DNA from: an uncultured Prevotellaceae bacterium
Lineage (GTDB): Bacteria; Bacteroidota; Bacteroidia; Bacteroidales; Bacteroidaceae
NCBI GenBank assembly: GCA_937898415.1
Contig: CALDLA010000030.1
Span: 1-45,123, forward strand
Length of the DNA: 45,123 nt
Direction: 5' to 3'
The notes under the pieces are model-generated. The model did not search any database, was not told the DNA's origin, and worked only from the letters and a program-made list of their open reading frames with translations. This document shows positions 15,001-23,170 of this stretch, in pieces. Numbering within the stretch: the stretch's first letter is position 1; the number at the start of each line of letters is the position of its first letter. The position numbers and the translations under genes were made by a program.

Positions 15001-15273
15001 TTCTCGCAAACGCTCAACGTCAGCGGCAATATCAGGCTCTCTGAAGGTTGGAACATCACCTTCAGCAGCGGTTACGACTTCGAGGCTAGCAAGATTTCCA
15101 TGACTACCGCCTCGCTCAGTCGCGACCTCCATTGCTTCGCCATGTCGTGTTCCGTGGTTCTTACCCCCTACGCCAGTTACAACTTCTCCTTCCGTTGTAA
15201 CGCCTCCACCCTCACTGACGTGCTGAAGTACGACAAGCGCTCAGGTTCCACCAACACCGTACAGTGGTACTAA
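12091..15273 (+). CDS. LptD-like outer-membrane LPS assembly protein
   Basis: 1060 residues from a GTG start; no ATG fits better, since the next Met lies inside the signal sequence. N-terminal export signal (KQKTVIFLMFVAFILMWAC). Residues ~30-200 are an Ala/Asp/Glu-rich coiled-coil-like region that includes four exact PDSL repeats (68-83) made from 12-bp DNA repeats. Next comes an OstA/LptA-like beta-jellyroll part (~205-330: TGQANLYGSSHVEYTNMDLK, HGRYTTCDDPHPDFY), then a long outer-membrane barrel with alternating aromatic strands. A Lys/Asp/Glu-rich loop (~888-905) sits late in the barrel. The protein inserts lipopolysaccharide into the outer leaflet. No other lpt gene is adjacent. Confidence 0.85.
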   Translation: MKQKTVIFLMFVAFILMWACTPSSLRRDNIKAVSKAVNELSLSDSIPLDSIVKTVEEIVPDAVVEHLPDSLPDSLPDSLPDSLPNVLAEAVEEARQTDFVDSAVVDTLAKKAEQAVSRIDTTAVETAVKELKEQAAAKSDVLDDAKLDSLIKEKGENAAAKMKRDTTTMDSLELAIYKYNKVIDDSLALDSINRQRKNGIDAPVKYSANDSLTYIAATGQANLYGSSHVEYTNMDLKSEKIYMVLDSSLVHATGIQDSTTQRLKGTPVFKMGSDEYESDTMAFNFKTKKGLITQVYTKQEDGFLTSELSKRGGNGELFLQHGRYTTCDDPHPDFYLALSRAKVRPGKDVVFGPAYLVVCDVPLPLAIPYGFFPFTKSYSSGFIMPTYGDESTRGFYLRDGGYYFAISDRMDLKVLGEIFTKGSWGLSATSNYTKRYKYRGNFFVSYQNSVVGEKNLPDYTKEESFKLNWNHSQDAKANPYSNLSARVNFASQSYENNNLTSMYNPQTRTQSTRTSSVNHRVSFSSLGMTITSTMNLTQNMRDSSINLTLPNLNVSIAKFYPFRRKKMVGKERWYEKIGTQYTMNFENSIATKEDKLLHSSLSRDWRNGIQHAIPVNMTFQLFDVISLTPGLNINGRTLFRKAEKSWDEERQVEHVDTITGFYNIFDYSLSMSASTTLYGMYIPSRKIFGDKIQAVRHVLTPSATFSFHPDFSASRYGYYKTYQKTDKDGNVSLVEYSPYTIGAYGPPSPGKSGSLSMDIKNNVEMKVNTDEGDSIGTNKISIIDELGASMSYNFAAKRQPWSALSTRLRLKITKSYTFNLNAVFSSYVYEADSVGATPHESDWTTYWGQGKIGRFQGMSQNLSYTLDNSKVANFFKWLRGEKVEKKSEKKKDEDDEDEDEDEYGLEANVDPDMEKAKKGAKKGEPAKERIDKDGYMSFNLPWSISFGYGITMRENTGGKFNYKTMRYPYKFSQTLNVSGNIRLSEGWNITFSSGYDFEASKISMTTASLSRDLHCFAMSCSVVLTPYASYNFSFRCNASTLTDVLKYDKRSGSTNTVQWY

Positions 15274-15287
15274 CCACGAGCGGGCAT

Positions 15288-16427
15288 TCAAGGCTTTGTT
15301 TTCCTCCGATAGAAGAAACTGCCGATAGCGAGGAGAACGACGAGGATGGTGACGATGAAGGCCCAGACGTTGGTAACACGCGAAGTGGCGGTGATGGTGT
15401 AGTCGCCAGGAATCATGCGCTCACCTCCCAGACGGTAGTGAATCACCTCGCCGTCGTACTCGCCCATACCGGCATCCAGCACGCGGCCCGGCATCACAAG
15501 GTCGTAGTTGCTGCCAAAGGACAAGAGACTTTCGTACTGCCCGAGACCACCTTTGTACGACTGGAGGAACTCTGTGTAGGCATCAGACTGGAATACGTCA
15601 TGGAGCAAAGTGTCGAAACCGCCTTTCTCTATATATACGCTTTCCTTAGGATTGAGTACACATGGCTGCAGGACCAATGAATCGCAAATGCTGACGAAAC
15701 GTTCTTTGCTGACGGGTGGATTCTGGACTTTGTCGTAATTGTCGCTAATCACCTTGCAGATCTCGGCGAACCAGTTGGCATTACTCCACTGGCTAATCCT
15801 CTTCTCTATATCGTCCAGCATTTCCTTCTGTTCGGCACCGCTAAGGCTCCGTGTCAAGTCGGGCTGTCCAGTAAACCAATAGGAGACCGTATCGGCGCTG
15901 AGGAACTGGCTGAGGGGAATGGGGAACAATGTTGTATCCTGGTTAGCGAACGTCTCAGTGAAAGTGTAGTCGGTATAGAACCACTTGAAGCGCTTCTCCA
16001 GCTTGCTGTTGGCCTTGATGCCTTCCGCCTTGATGAGGTGGGAGCGTTCTGCACGGTAAATCTCGGCACTCATCTCCTCCACGCTCTTGTAGTCTTTCTT
16101 CACGTGTACCATCAGCATGTTTCCTAATGGTTGGCTGAGGTCAAGCGCCTGCATGCTGTCCAGCTGAGCCTCCGTCAGGGGCACGGGATAGCGCACGGAG
16201 TCGGCACCAAGGACCGACCAGCTGCGCTCCCATGTCTTATCGACAATGCTGTCGTAGTCCTCCTCTGGCGGGATGCCTAACCATTGCTGGGTGGAGTGGA
16301 AGGTGTACTCACGGCTGCAGGTGCCGTCCGCGTTAATGACGGTCAGCATGCGGTCGTCCTTGTTCTTGCACGATGCCATGATAAGCACCAGCGTCATCGC
16401 GGCTATGATTTTAATGTTGGTTTTCAT
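15288..16427 (-). CDS. Lipoprotein with C-terminal membrane segment, third gene of a sigma-factor operon
   Basis: 379 residues. Lipoprotein signal (NIKIIAAMTLVLIMASC, Cys20), a mostly helical periplasmic body with repeated Trp/Tyr/Phe positions, and a C-terminal hydrophobic segment (~352-370, VWAFIVTILVVLLAIGSFFY) followed by basic RRKTKP. Anchoring at both ends suggests a periplasmic sensor or accessory of the sigma/anti-sigma pair. Its ATG lies inside the anti-sigma gene end (17-nt overlap). No family recognised beyond Bacteroidales hypothetical lipoproteins. Confidence 0.65.
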   Translation of the reverse strand: MKTNIKIIAAMTLVLIMASCKNKDDRMLTVINADGTCSREYTFHSTQQWLGIPPEEDYDSIVDKTWERSWSVLGADSVRYPVPLTEAQLDSMQALDLSQPLGNMLMVHVKKDYKSVEEMSAEIYRAERSHLIKAEGIKANSKLEKRFKWFYTDYTFTETFANQDTTLFPIPLSQFLSADTVSYWFTGQPDLTRSLSGAEQKEMLDDIEKRISQWSNANWFAEICKVISDNYDKVQNPPVSKERFVSICDSLVLQPCVLNPKESVYIEKGGFDTLLHDVFQSDAYTEFLQSYKGGLGQYESLLSFGSNYDLVMPGRVLDAGMGEYDGEVIHYRLGGERMIPGDYTITATSRVTNVWAFIVTILVVLLAIGSFFYRRKTKP

Positions 16428-16857
16428 AAATTCTCTTTTTGATTAAACTATAAGTACTCGGTTGTTCCCTCTTCCGTTCCATGTAGCACATATATAGTTC
16501 CCGGGGTGTGCTGCCTTTGCAGAAGGCGGGTGTAGGTTCCGTTGATGTCGTTGTCGTCGCCAACTGTGGTGCTTCGGGCGTTTCTTCATTGATGAAGAAG
16601 AACAGGCCGACGAGGAAAATGGCTGCCATCGACGTGACTGTCCGCAGGGCAATCACCCATGCCGGCGTGTGGGCTTCCTGTTCAGGCTTGTCAATGCCGC
16701 TCACGGCTGAGAATCCTTGAAACGCCTCACGATAAGGCTTCAGGTCGTCGGCCACGTTCTCGCTCTGGAAGTACGCGTAGAGCATCTGTTCTTCCTCTAA
16801 CGTCGTTTCGGCATTGAGGAATCGCTCCATCAGCTGTCGTATGTTGGTTTCGTTCAT
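16411..16857 (-). CDS. Anti-sigma factor, single-span
   Basis: 148 residues. The N-terminal cytoplasmic helices (NIRQLMERFLNAETTLEEEQ) resemble a zinc-less anti-sigma domain. One membrane span at ~68-89 (VIALRTVTSMAAIFLVGLFFFI), then a short Thr/Pro-rich periplasmic tail. Position directly after the ECF sigma gene (4-bp overlap) and before a lipoprotein gene supports sigma sequestration at the membrane. The periplasmic part is shorter than in FecR-type regulators. Confidence 0.75.
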   Translation of the reverse strand: MNETNIRQLMERFLNAETTLEEEQMLYAYFQSENVADDLKPYREAFQGFSAVSGIDKPEQEAHTPAWVIALRTVTSMAAIFLVGLFFFINEETPEAPQLATTTTSTEPTPAFCKGSTPRELYMCYMERKREQPSTYSLIKKRIYENQH

Positions 16858-17333
16858 TTTGCTATGGTTTTGAATTGTTCAATGATGCTTCTTCGTGCCC
16901 TGCTGAGCGATTGGCGGACGGCAACCTCGCTGGTTCCGATGATGTTGGCTATGTCGGCCATCGTCATGTCCTGCATGTGTCGCAGGCGGAGTACGGTCTG
17001 CTGCATCGTGGGCAGTTTGTCGACCAATGACATCATCCTGTCAATCTGCTCGTTTTTGTCCGTTTCCGTATCGTCATCGACAGCAAAATTTGCCTGGCCG
17101 ATGTCGACCGTCGGCGGTTTTCGCCTGATTTTGCTCAGACTCAGGTTGCGGACGACAATTCTGGCCAAGCCCTTCGGGTTGCGGATAGGCTCTTCGCGCA
17201 GTTGCCACAAACGGAGCATGGCGTCCTGTACCACGTCCTCAGCCTCCTCGTCGCTGCCAAGTATTCCTCTGGCAACGCTCAGTAGCATCGAGCGCATATC
17301 CCTGACTTCGTCCATGAATGTATCCGTCGTCAT
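16854..17333 (-). CDS. ECF-type RNA polymerase sigma factor
   Basis: 159 residues with sigma region 2 (LLSVARGILGSDEEAEDVVQDAMLRLWQ) and region 4 (LPTMQQTVLRLRHMQDMTMADIANIIGTSEVAVRQSLSRARR). First gene of the three-gene operon, overlapping the anti-sigma gene by 4 bp. The upstream sequence at 17353-17383 resembles Bacteroidetes ECF-dependent promoters, consistent with autoregulation. Confidence 0.9.
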   Translation of the reverse strand: MTTDTFMDEVRDMRSMLLSVARGILGSDEEAEDVVQDAMLRLWQLREEPIRNPKGLARIVVRNLSLSKIRRKPPTVDIGQANFAVDDDTETDKNEQIDRMMSLVDKLPTMQQTVLRLRHMQDMTMADIANIIGTSEVAVRQSLSRARRSIIEQFKTIAK

Positions 17334-17352
17334 ACTTTTGCAGGTTCTTTAT

Positions 17353-17383
17353 CTGTATGACGCTTGCCTACGCTTTTTGTGAC
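17353..17383 (-). promoter_or_regulatory. Candidate ECF-type (autoregulatory) promoter
   Basis: On the minus strand GTCACAAAAAGCG (17383-17371) and CGTCATACAG (17362-17353) lie 8 nt apart, ~20 nt before the sigma gene. This GTCACAAA...CGTC arrangement resembles what I recall of Bacteroidetes ECF promoters; there is no TAnnTTTG here. Confidence 0.4.
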
Positions 17384-17400
17384 ATCAAAAAGAGAAAAAA

Positions 17401-19098
17401 TTAATATTTGAAACTCGAACCGCCTACGAATTCACGCATAATCGAGGTGGGCGGTATCTCCTTGTCGCTGATGGGCAGGAAATAGTGGATGAACTTCAGC
17501 AGACGATGAGCCTCAGCATACTCCGGACAGTTCTTAGGTACGCTCGACAGAATTAGTTCGGCATGGATGCGCAGCACCGCGAACTCAATGTTCAGCGCCG
17601 AGTTGAACATCACGTCGGCAGTCTCCTGATAGGGGAAGATCCATTGTTCTTCAGCCTCGCAGACGTTTTTCCATTGGCTAATCGTCTGCTGGGCGGTGAA
17701 GGCTCCCTTGTTGTAGTCGCGGATGATGCGGCGCAGCAGGCGGTTGTCGCGGACGGGAATCCAGTTGTGGTCGTCCAGCGAGATGCTGGTGAGTGCTGAG
17801 ATGTATATCTTATACTTCAGCGAGTCGTTGATGTCCTTGGTCAGCAGCGGGTTCAGAGCGTGGATGCCCTCGATGATGAGCACCGTGTCGCCCGACAGCC
17901 TGAGTCGCTTGCCGTTGTATTCGCGCTTGCCTGTTACAAAGTTGTACTCAGGCACCTCCACCGTCTCGCCCTTCATCAGCTTCGACAAGTGTTCGCCCAA
18001 TAGGTGGTAGTCTACCGTCTCCACGTTGTCGAAGTCATAGTCGCCGTTAGGCAGTTTTGGCGTGTCCAAACGGTTCACGAAGTAGTCGTCCGTCGAGAAC
18101 GAAAGTGGGCGTAGGCCGCAGGCCAGCAACTGTACCGACAGTCGTTTGCAGAACGTAGATTTACCCGAACTTGACGGTCCCGTGATGAGCACCAGCCGGA
18201 CAGGGTTCTTCTTGCAGTGGAAGCGGCGGTCTATCTCCTCGGCTATCTGCACGATTTTCTTCTCCTGCAAGGCTTCAGAGACCTGAATCAACTCCGAGGC
18301 ATGCCCCCGCATGATGGCCTTGTTCACGTCGCCCGCGTTGGAAAGTCGCATGATGATGTCCCAGCGTGTCTTCTCAGCAAACATCTCGAACGTCTTGGGC
18401 TGGTCCACCTTCTCAGCCAACTGTGTCGGATTGTTCCAGTCGGGCACACGCAGCAGCAGTCCGTCATGATAACGTTCCAGCCCCCATACTTTCAGGTAGC
18501 CGGCACTGGGCACCAGCGGTCCGTAGTAGTAGTCCACGGTGTCGCCCAACGTATAATAATAGGTATAAGCCTGTCCGCTGGTCTCAAGGAGTTTTACCTT
18601 GTCGGAAAAACCCCGGTCGCTGAAAATTCGAATAGCCTCCTCTGTGGTCGATTCCGTGCGACGGAAAGGCATATCGCTATCAATAATCTCCTGCATCCGC
18701 ACCCTGATGCGCTCCACCATTTCGTCAGTAATCTGCCTTCCCTCCCTCGGGGATGGGCCGGGGGTAGGCCTGAAATTGCAATAGTATCCCCGGCATAGTG
18801 AGTGCTCAATGAAGAGTTTGCTCCCAGGAAACAGGTCCTGTGTGGCCTTGTAGAGCACGAAACTCAGCGACCTCACGTAGGCACGGTGTCCAGAACCCTC
18901 GGTGGCATCCATAAACTCTACATCGCGATTCTGGTATAGGCGGAACTTCAGTCCCTGCGACACATTATTCACCTTAGCCGACACCACGGGGTAGGGCAGT
19001 TTGATTTCATCAGCAAATACCTGATACACGTCAATCAGCGAGGTTCCTTCAGGGAAACTCTTCGTCACGTTATTGTTCTTACAGCGGATTTGTAACAT
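17401..19098 (-). CDS. Uridine-kinase-like protein with TGS and threonyl-tRNA-synthetase-like N-terminus
   Basis: 565 residues from ATG 19098 (the frame is open 25 codons further, over the promoter). Residues 1-65 look like a TGS domain (QIRCKNNNVTKSFPEGTSLIDVY) and ~75-260 like the second additional domain of threonyl-tRNA synthetase (LFIEHSLCRGYYC). The C-terminal part is a PRK/uridine kinase P-loop domain (LITGPSSSGKSTFCKRLS, then DDYF and IIEGIHALNP). Such fusions are common in Bacteroidales and are annotated as nucleoside kinase. A 13-residue Pro-rich insert (18733-18771) interrupts the N-terminal part in frame. Own -7 box at 19126-19119. Confidence 0.85.
   Translation of the reverse strand: MLQIRCKNNNVTKSFPEGTSLIDVYQVFADEIKLPYPVVSAKVNNVSQGLKFRLYQNRDVEFMDATEGSGHRAYVRSLSFVLYKATQDLFPGSKLFIEHSLCRGYYCNFRPTPGPSPREGRQITDEMVERIRVRMQEIIDSDMPFRRTESTTEEAIRIFSDRGFSDKVKLLETSGQAYTYYYTLGDTVDYYYGPLVPSAGYLKVWGLERYHDGLLLRVPDWNNPTQLAEKVDQPKTFEMFAEKTRWDIIMRLSNAGDVNKAIMRGHASELIQVSEALQEKKIVQIAEEIDRRFHCKKNPVRLVLITGPSSSGKSTFCKRLSVQLLACGLRPLSFSTDDYFVNRLDTPKLPNGDYDFDNVETVDYHLLGEHLSKLMKGETVEVPEYNFVTGKREYNGKRLRLSGDTVLIIEGIHALNPLLTKDINDSLKYKIYISALTSISLDDHNWIPVRDNRLLRRIIRDYNKGAFTAQQTISQWKNVCEAEEQWIFPYQETADVMFNSALNIEFAVLRIHAELILSSVPKNCPEYAEAHRLLKFIHYFLPISDKEIPPTSIMREFVGGSSFKY
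18733..18771 (-). repeat. Repeat-derived in-frame insert (RPTPGPSPREGRQ)
   Basis: The codons encode RPTPGPSPREGRQ, a sequence unlike the surrounding domain but very like the translated C/G-rich palindromic repeats (PTPxPSPxEG) found in many Bacteroidetes genomes. Thirteen codons exactly, so the frame is kept. Confidence 0.65.
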
Positions 19099-19118
19099 AG
19101 TTATTGGTAATTTGTCTG

Positions 19119-19126
19119 CAAAGGTA
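19119..19126 (-). promoter_or_regulatory. -7 box of the uridine-kinase-like gene
   Basis: TACCTTTG on the minus strand; leader ~15 nt. Confidence 0.6.
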
Positions 19127-19148
19127 GCGAAAAAAATAAAAAAAGTAG

Positions 19149-19156
19149 TAACTTTG
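19149..19156 (+). promoter_or_regulatory. -7 box of the menBCE operon
   Basis: TAACTTTG, ~15-nt leader before the menB ATG at 19176. No clear -33 element. Confidence 0.6.
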
Positions 19157-19175
19157 CAGCAAAAAAGAAGCAACT

Positions 19176-20033
19176 ATGGAAAAAAGAGAATGGAAAGAGA
19201 TTCGGAAGTTCGAGGAGATACGCTTCGAGGAATATAACGGTATTGCCAAAATCACCATCAACCGGCCGCATTACCGCAATGCCTTCACCCCGCGGACGAC
19301 GCTGGAACTGAGCCAGGCCTTTGCCGAGTGTCGCGAGTTGGCACGTATCCGAGTGGTACTGCTGACAGGTGCTATGTCGGAGGTTCCTGAGGGCAAGCAA
19401 CTGGAGGAAGTGAAGCACGCTTTTTGTTCGGGTGGCGATATGCATGTGAAGGGTCGTGGCGGCTATATTGATGACGAGGGCGTGCCCCGTTTGTCGGTAC
19501 TCGACGTGCAGATGCAGATACGCCGGCTACCGAAGCCCGTCATTGCGATGGTCAACGGCTATGCCATTGGCGGCGGTCACGTACTCCACTTGGTCTGCGA
19601 CCTGACCATAGCCAGCGAAAATGCTATCTTTGGACAGACGGGACCCAAGGTCGGCTCATTCGACGCCGGTTTCGGCAGCAGCTACCTGGCCCGCATTGTC
19701 GGTCAGAAGAAAGCGCGTGAGATATGGTTCCTCTGCCGTCAGTATTCGGCGCAGGAGGCTCTTCAGATGGGACTTGTCAACAAAGTGGTGCCCCTCAGTC
19801 AATTGGAGGACGAGTGTGTGCTGTGGGCTGAGGAGATGATGGAGCGTTCGCCTATTGCCCTGCGCATGATCAAAGCCGGACTGAATGCCGAACTCGACGG
19901 GCAGGCAGGTATCCAGCAGTTGGCTGGCGACGCCACGATGCTCTACTACTTCCTCGACGAGGCACAGGAGGGTGGCAAGGCCTTCTTAGAGAAACGCAAA
20001 CCCGACTTCGACCAATATCCGCAAATCCCATGA
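19176..20033 (+). CDS. menB: 1,4-dihydroxy-2-naphthoyl-CoA synthase
   Basis: 285-residue crotonase-fold enzyme that closes the second ring of menaquinone from o-succinylbenzoyl-CoA. Visible signatures: oxyanion-hole segments AFCSGGDM and GYAIGGGHVL, then QTGPKVGSFDAGFGSSYLAR and the C-terminal DEAQEGGKAFLEKRKPDF typical of MenB. The stop overlaps the menC start (ATGA). Menaquinone is the respiratory quinone of Bacteroidales; menF, menD and menH are not in the window. Confidence 0.95.
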   Translation: MEKREWKEIRKFEEIRFEEYNGIAKITINRPHYRNAFTPRTTLELSQAFAECRELARIRVVLLTGAMSEVPEGKQLEEVKHAFCSGGDMHVKGRGGYIDDEGVPRLSVLDVQMQIRRLPKPVIAMVNGYAIGGGHVLHLVCDLTIASENAIFGQTGPKVGSFDAGFGSSYLARIVGQKKAREIWFLCRQYSAQEALQMGLVNKVVPLSQLEDECVLWAEEMMERSPIALRMIKAGLNAELDGQAGIQQLAGDATMLYYFLDEAQEGGKAFLEKRKPDFDQYPQIP

Positions 20034-21070
20034 AAATAGATATTGAGGAGCGCGTGCTCCATTTCAAACAGCCCGCTGGGACGTCGCGAGGGGTATATAC
20101 TGAGCGACGAAGCTGGTTTGTTAGTTTGTCCGATGGTGAAACCGTTGGGGTGGGGGAGTGTGCCCCGCTTCCTGATTTGAGTTGCGATGCCCGTCCTGAT
20201 TACGGCGTGGTGTTGCGGCAGTTCTGCGACGAGGTGGAACGGACGGGACAGATAGACTACGAGGCGATGCGCGATTATCCCTCGATGCTCTTCGGACTCG
20301 AGACGGCACTTCTGGATGTAAGATGTCAGAAGGAAGAAGGAAGAAGTATACTTTTCGATACTGCTTTCTCGCACGGTGAAGTGGGAATACCCATCAACGG
20401 CCTTGTGTGGATGGGCAACTACGACGAGATGCTGCAGCGACTGGAGCAGAAACTGGAACAGGGCTTCCGCTGTGTGAAGCTCAAGATAGGTGCCATCGAC
20501 TTTGAGCAAGAGCTGGAGTTGGTACGCCGTATCCGCCAGCGCTTTAGTTTCCATGAGGTAGAATTGCGGCTCGATGCCAACGGAGCTTTTCCTTACGAGG
20601 AGGCATTGTACAAACTGGAGCTATTGTCGCAGTATGCCGTTCATAGCATCGAACAGCCTATTCGGAAGGGACAGTGGGCCTATATGGCTGAACTGTGCCG
20701 CGAGTCACCACTTCCCATTGCTCTCGACGAAGAGCTGATAGGCGTGAACGACCGTGAAATGAAGTCGCACATGCTCAACGTCATCAAGCCCGCCTACATC
20801 GTGCTGAAACCATCGTTACACGGCGGCATGATGGGGTGCCGCGAGTGGATAGAGGCTGCCAAAGACCACGAAGTGGGTTCGTGGATAACTTCTGCACTGG
20901 AGAGTAACATCGGTCTGAACGCTATCGCGCAGTTCTGTAGCGCGGTCTATGGCGATACCATCACGATGCCGCAGGGCTTGGGTACGGGACAGTTGTTTAC
21001 GGATAACATTCCGATGCCGTTGGAGATACGCGGCGACAAACTGTGGAGAATTGAAGGATTGAAGAATTGA
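20030..21070 (+). CDS. menC: o-Succinylbenzoate synthase
   Basis: 346-residue enolase-superfamily enzyme that dehydrates SHCHC to o-succinylbenzoate. Catalytic features in order: VKLKIG (Lys pair), LRLDANGAF (Asp), SIEQPI (Glu), ALDEEL (Asp), then VLKPSLHGGM (Lys). Overlaps menB by 4 bp upstream and menE by 4 bp downstream. Confidence 0.92.
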   Translation: MKIDIEERVLHFKQPAGTSRGVYTERRSWFVSLSDGETVGVGECAPLPDLSCDARPDYGVVLRQFCDEVERTGQIDYEAMRDYPSMLFGLETALLDVRCQKEEGRSILFDTAFSHGEVGIPINGLVWMGNYDEMLQRLEQKLEQGFRCVKLKIGAIDFEQELELVRRIRQRFSFHEVELRLDANGAFPYEEALYKLELLSQYAVHSIEQPIRKGQWAYMAELCRESPLPIALDEELIGVNDREMKSHMLNVIKPAYIVLKPSLHGGMMGCREWIEAAKDHEVGSWITSALESNIGLNAIAQFCSAVYGDTITMPQGLGTGQLFTDNIPMPLEIRGDKLWRIEGLKN

Positions 21071-22038
21071 AGTTGGAGGAATTCTTAGCCGAGTGGCATA
21101 ACGACAGCCCGACGGTACTGGTACACACCAGCGGCTCGACGGGCAAGCCGAAACCTATGTGGGTCGAGAAGCGGCGCATGGAGGCTTCGGCACGTATTAC
21201 CTGCCAATTCCTCGGACTACGTGAGGGCGACATAGCACTGCTCTGCCTGCCGTTAGACTATATTGCGGGTAAGATGATGGTGGTGAGAGCGCTGACCTGC
21301 GGACTGCGGCTGATAGCGGTAGAGCCCAGCGGAAATCCGCTGGAAACGGTAACGGCGGCGGTAGTAGCCTTTGCGGCGATGGTGCCGATGCAGGTGTGGA
21401 ACACGCTGCAGGTGCCTGAGGAACGGCTGCGGCTGATGGACATCAAGCACCTGATTATCGGCGGCGGGGCTATCGACGATGCCTTGGCTGCGGAACTGCG
21501 GACGTTTCCCAATGCTGTGTGGAGCACCTACGGAATGACCGAGACCCTCTCGCACATTGCCTTGCGTCGGCTTAGCGGTCCTGAGGCCTCAGATTGGTAC
21601 ACGCCCTTCGAGGGTGTCCGTCTGTCGCTGAACGAGGAACAATGCTTAGTCATTGACGCACCCGCCGTTCACGATGGCACATTGGTCACCAATGACATTG
21701 CCGAGATTTCAGACAAAGGCTTTCGTATCCTTGGCCGCAAGGACAACGTCATCTGCTCAGGCGGCCTGAAGATTCAAACGGAGGAAGTGGAAAGAATGCT
21801 TTACGCGCACCTGCGCAATCCTTATTTAATCACCAAGCGTCGGGATGAGAAGTTTGGCGAGATAGTAGTATTGCTGACGGAGGGCGATACCGCTGAGGCC
21901 GAAGCCGTCTGCCGCCGCGTACTTCCATCCTACTGGCAGCCGCGCGCCATTGTTCGCGTGGCACAAATTCCGATGACAGAAAACGGAAAACCAGCCCGCA
22001 AGCAAGCTGAGGCGTTAGCTCAGAAACCCTCGCGATAG
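21067..22038 (+). CDS. menE: o-Succinylbenzoate-CoA ligase, short form
   Basis: 323-residue AMP-forming ligase activating o-succinylbenzoate with CoA. AMP-binding motif HTSGSTGKPKP (residues ~20-30), then YGMTETLSHIALR, the GRKDNVICSGG hinge and a C-terminal lysine in ENGKPARK. Much shorter than typical ~450-residue MenE, but this short form is usual in Bacteroidetes. Start is TTG at 21067, overlapping the menC stop (TTGA); no nearby ATG in frame precedes the AMP motif. The 3' end overlaps the convergent aroB gene by 19 bp. Confidence 0.85.
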   Translation: MKLEEFLAEWHNDSPTVLVHTSGSTGKPKPMWVEKRRMEASARITCQFLGLREGDIALLCLPLDYIAGKMMVVRALTCGLRLIAVEPSGNPLETVTAAVVAFAAMVPMQVWNTLQVPEERLRLMDIKHLIIGGGAIDDALAAELRTFPNAVWSTYGMTETLSHIALRRLSGPEASDWYTPFEGVRLSLNEEQCLVIDAPAVHDGTLVTNDIAEISDKGFRILGRKDNVICSGGLKIQTEEVERMLYAHLRNPYLITKRRDEKFGEIVVLLTEGDTAEAEAVCRRVLPSYWQPRAIVRVAQIPMTENGKPARKQAEALAQKPSR

Positions 22039-23072
22039 AAGTCGAGAGCCTCTTCTATTTCCTCTTTCGTAGCCGTCTGGTTGATACGGATGTCGCCGAC
22101 GTCGCCTAACAGCGTGAAGTTGATGTCGCTGCCCGTATTCTTCTTGTCGTGGGTCATCAGTTCAAGCAACGTTGGATAGTCGTCGCAGGTGATGGGCAAC
22201 TTGCCGTAGTGCTCATTGATAAAGCTGACAGCCTGACGCATTTTGTCCACCGGGAAGCCAGTCTTGATGTGGCTGAGATAGAGTTCGCAAATGAGGCCCC
22301 AGGCAACGGCATAACCATGAAGCACGGGCTTGCGCTGAAGTGCGAACGATTCGAAAGCGTGGCCGACGGTATGTCCTAAGTTCAGCGCCTTGCGGATACC
22401 CTTCTCCGTCGGGTCTTCCTCGACGATGCGCTCCTTCACCTTCACGGAATCCTCCAACATACGACTCAACTGGTAATAGTCGGGCACGTCGATATCGAAG
22501 TTCAGCAGTTCGGCCCACATACTGTCGTTGGCAATCAGTCCATGCTTCAGCATCTCGGCATAGCCTGACAACATATTCTCTGCATCCATCGTACGCAGGA
22601 ACTGGGTGTCGAGAATGACGCTTCGGGCGGTTGAGAAGACTCCAATCTCGTTCTTCAGCCCGCCGAAGTTAATACCCGTCTTGCCGCCTACGGAAGCGTC
22701 GACCATCGCCAGCAGCGTGGTGGGGATGTTGATATAGTTCAGACCGCGCTTGAAGGTCGAGGCCGCAAAGCCGCCAAGGTCGGTCACCATGCCGCCGCCC
22801 AGATTCACCATCAACGAATGGCGGGTAGCACCGCCTCGCTGTAGGCTGCTCCATACGTGAGTCAACGATTCGAGCGTCTTGTGTTGGTCGGTAGCCCCTA
22901 TGGTGATGATTTCTGCATGGCGTAGACAGTCGAAGTTTTCTACCAGTGGCAGGCAGAGCTGTCGAGTAGTCTCATCGACCAGAATAAAGATGCGGTCGCG
23001 CTCACATTCTCCGACCGCCGTGGCTACTGTAGTCTCCAGTTTAGTTGATATGATAACCTTTTGCTTTTCCAT
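22020..23072 (-). CDS. aroB: 3-Dehydroquinate synthase
   Basis: 350 residues from ATG 23072 (an in-frame GTG at 23165 overlaps the promoter and lacks homology). NAD- and zinc-dependent second step of the shikimate pathway. Motifs: NLGGGMVTDLGGFAAST, NIPTTLLAMVDASVGGKT, SGYAEMLKHG and LNLGHTVGHAFE (zinc His). Chorismate, the pathway product, feeds menaquinone synthesis, so its placement tail-to-tail with menBCE is thematically fitting. A -7 box lies 8 nt before the ATG. Confidence 0.95.
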   Translation of the reverse strand: MEKQKVIISTKLETTVATAVGECERDRIFILVDETTRQLCLPLVENFDCLRHAEIITIGATDQHKTLESLTHVWSSLQRGGATRHSLMVNLGGGMVTDLGGFAASTFKRGLNYINIPTTLLAMVDASVGGKTGINFGGLKNEIGVFSTARSVILDTQFLRTMDAENMLSGYAEMLKHGLIANDSMWAELLNFDIDVPDYYQLSRMLEDSVKVKERIVEEDPTEKGIRKALNLGHTVGHAFESFALQRKPVLHGYAVAWGLICELYLSHIKTGFPVDKMRQAVSFINEHYGKLPITCDDYPTLLELMTHDKKNTGSDINFTLLGDVGDIRINQTATKEEIEEALDFYREGF

Positions 23073-23080
23073 AACGGCGG

Positions 23081-23088
23081 CAAAATTA
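23081..23088 (-). promoter_or_regulatory. -7 box of aroB
   Basis: TAATTTTG on the minus strand, 8 nt before the ATG at 23072, predicting a leader of only a few nucleotides. Confidence 0.5.
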
Positions 23089-23170
23089 AAAAAAATAATT
23101 GAAAAACGTATCAGTTCATTAAACTTTTCTTTTCTGGGAGCGTCAGAATGTTGTAATTTGAACACATTTT

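Noticed and set aside
14299..15132. 277-codon minus-strand frame opposite the LptD-like gene
   Set aside because: Shadow of a strongly supported coding sequence; long because of codon bias on the other strand.
23072..23165. Longer aroB start at the GTG at 23165
   Set aside because: The added 31 residues are Phe/Lys/Asn-rich and cover the -7 box; the MEKQKVI start fits the family length.
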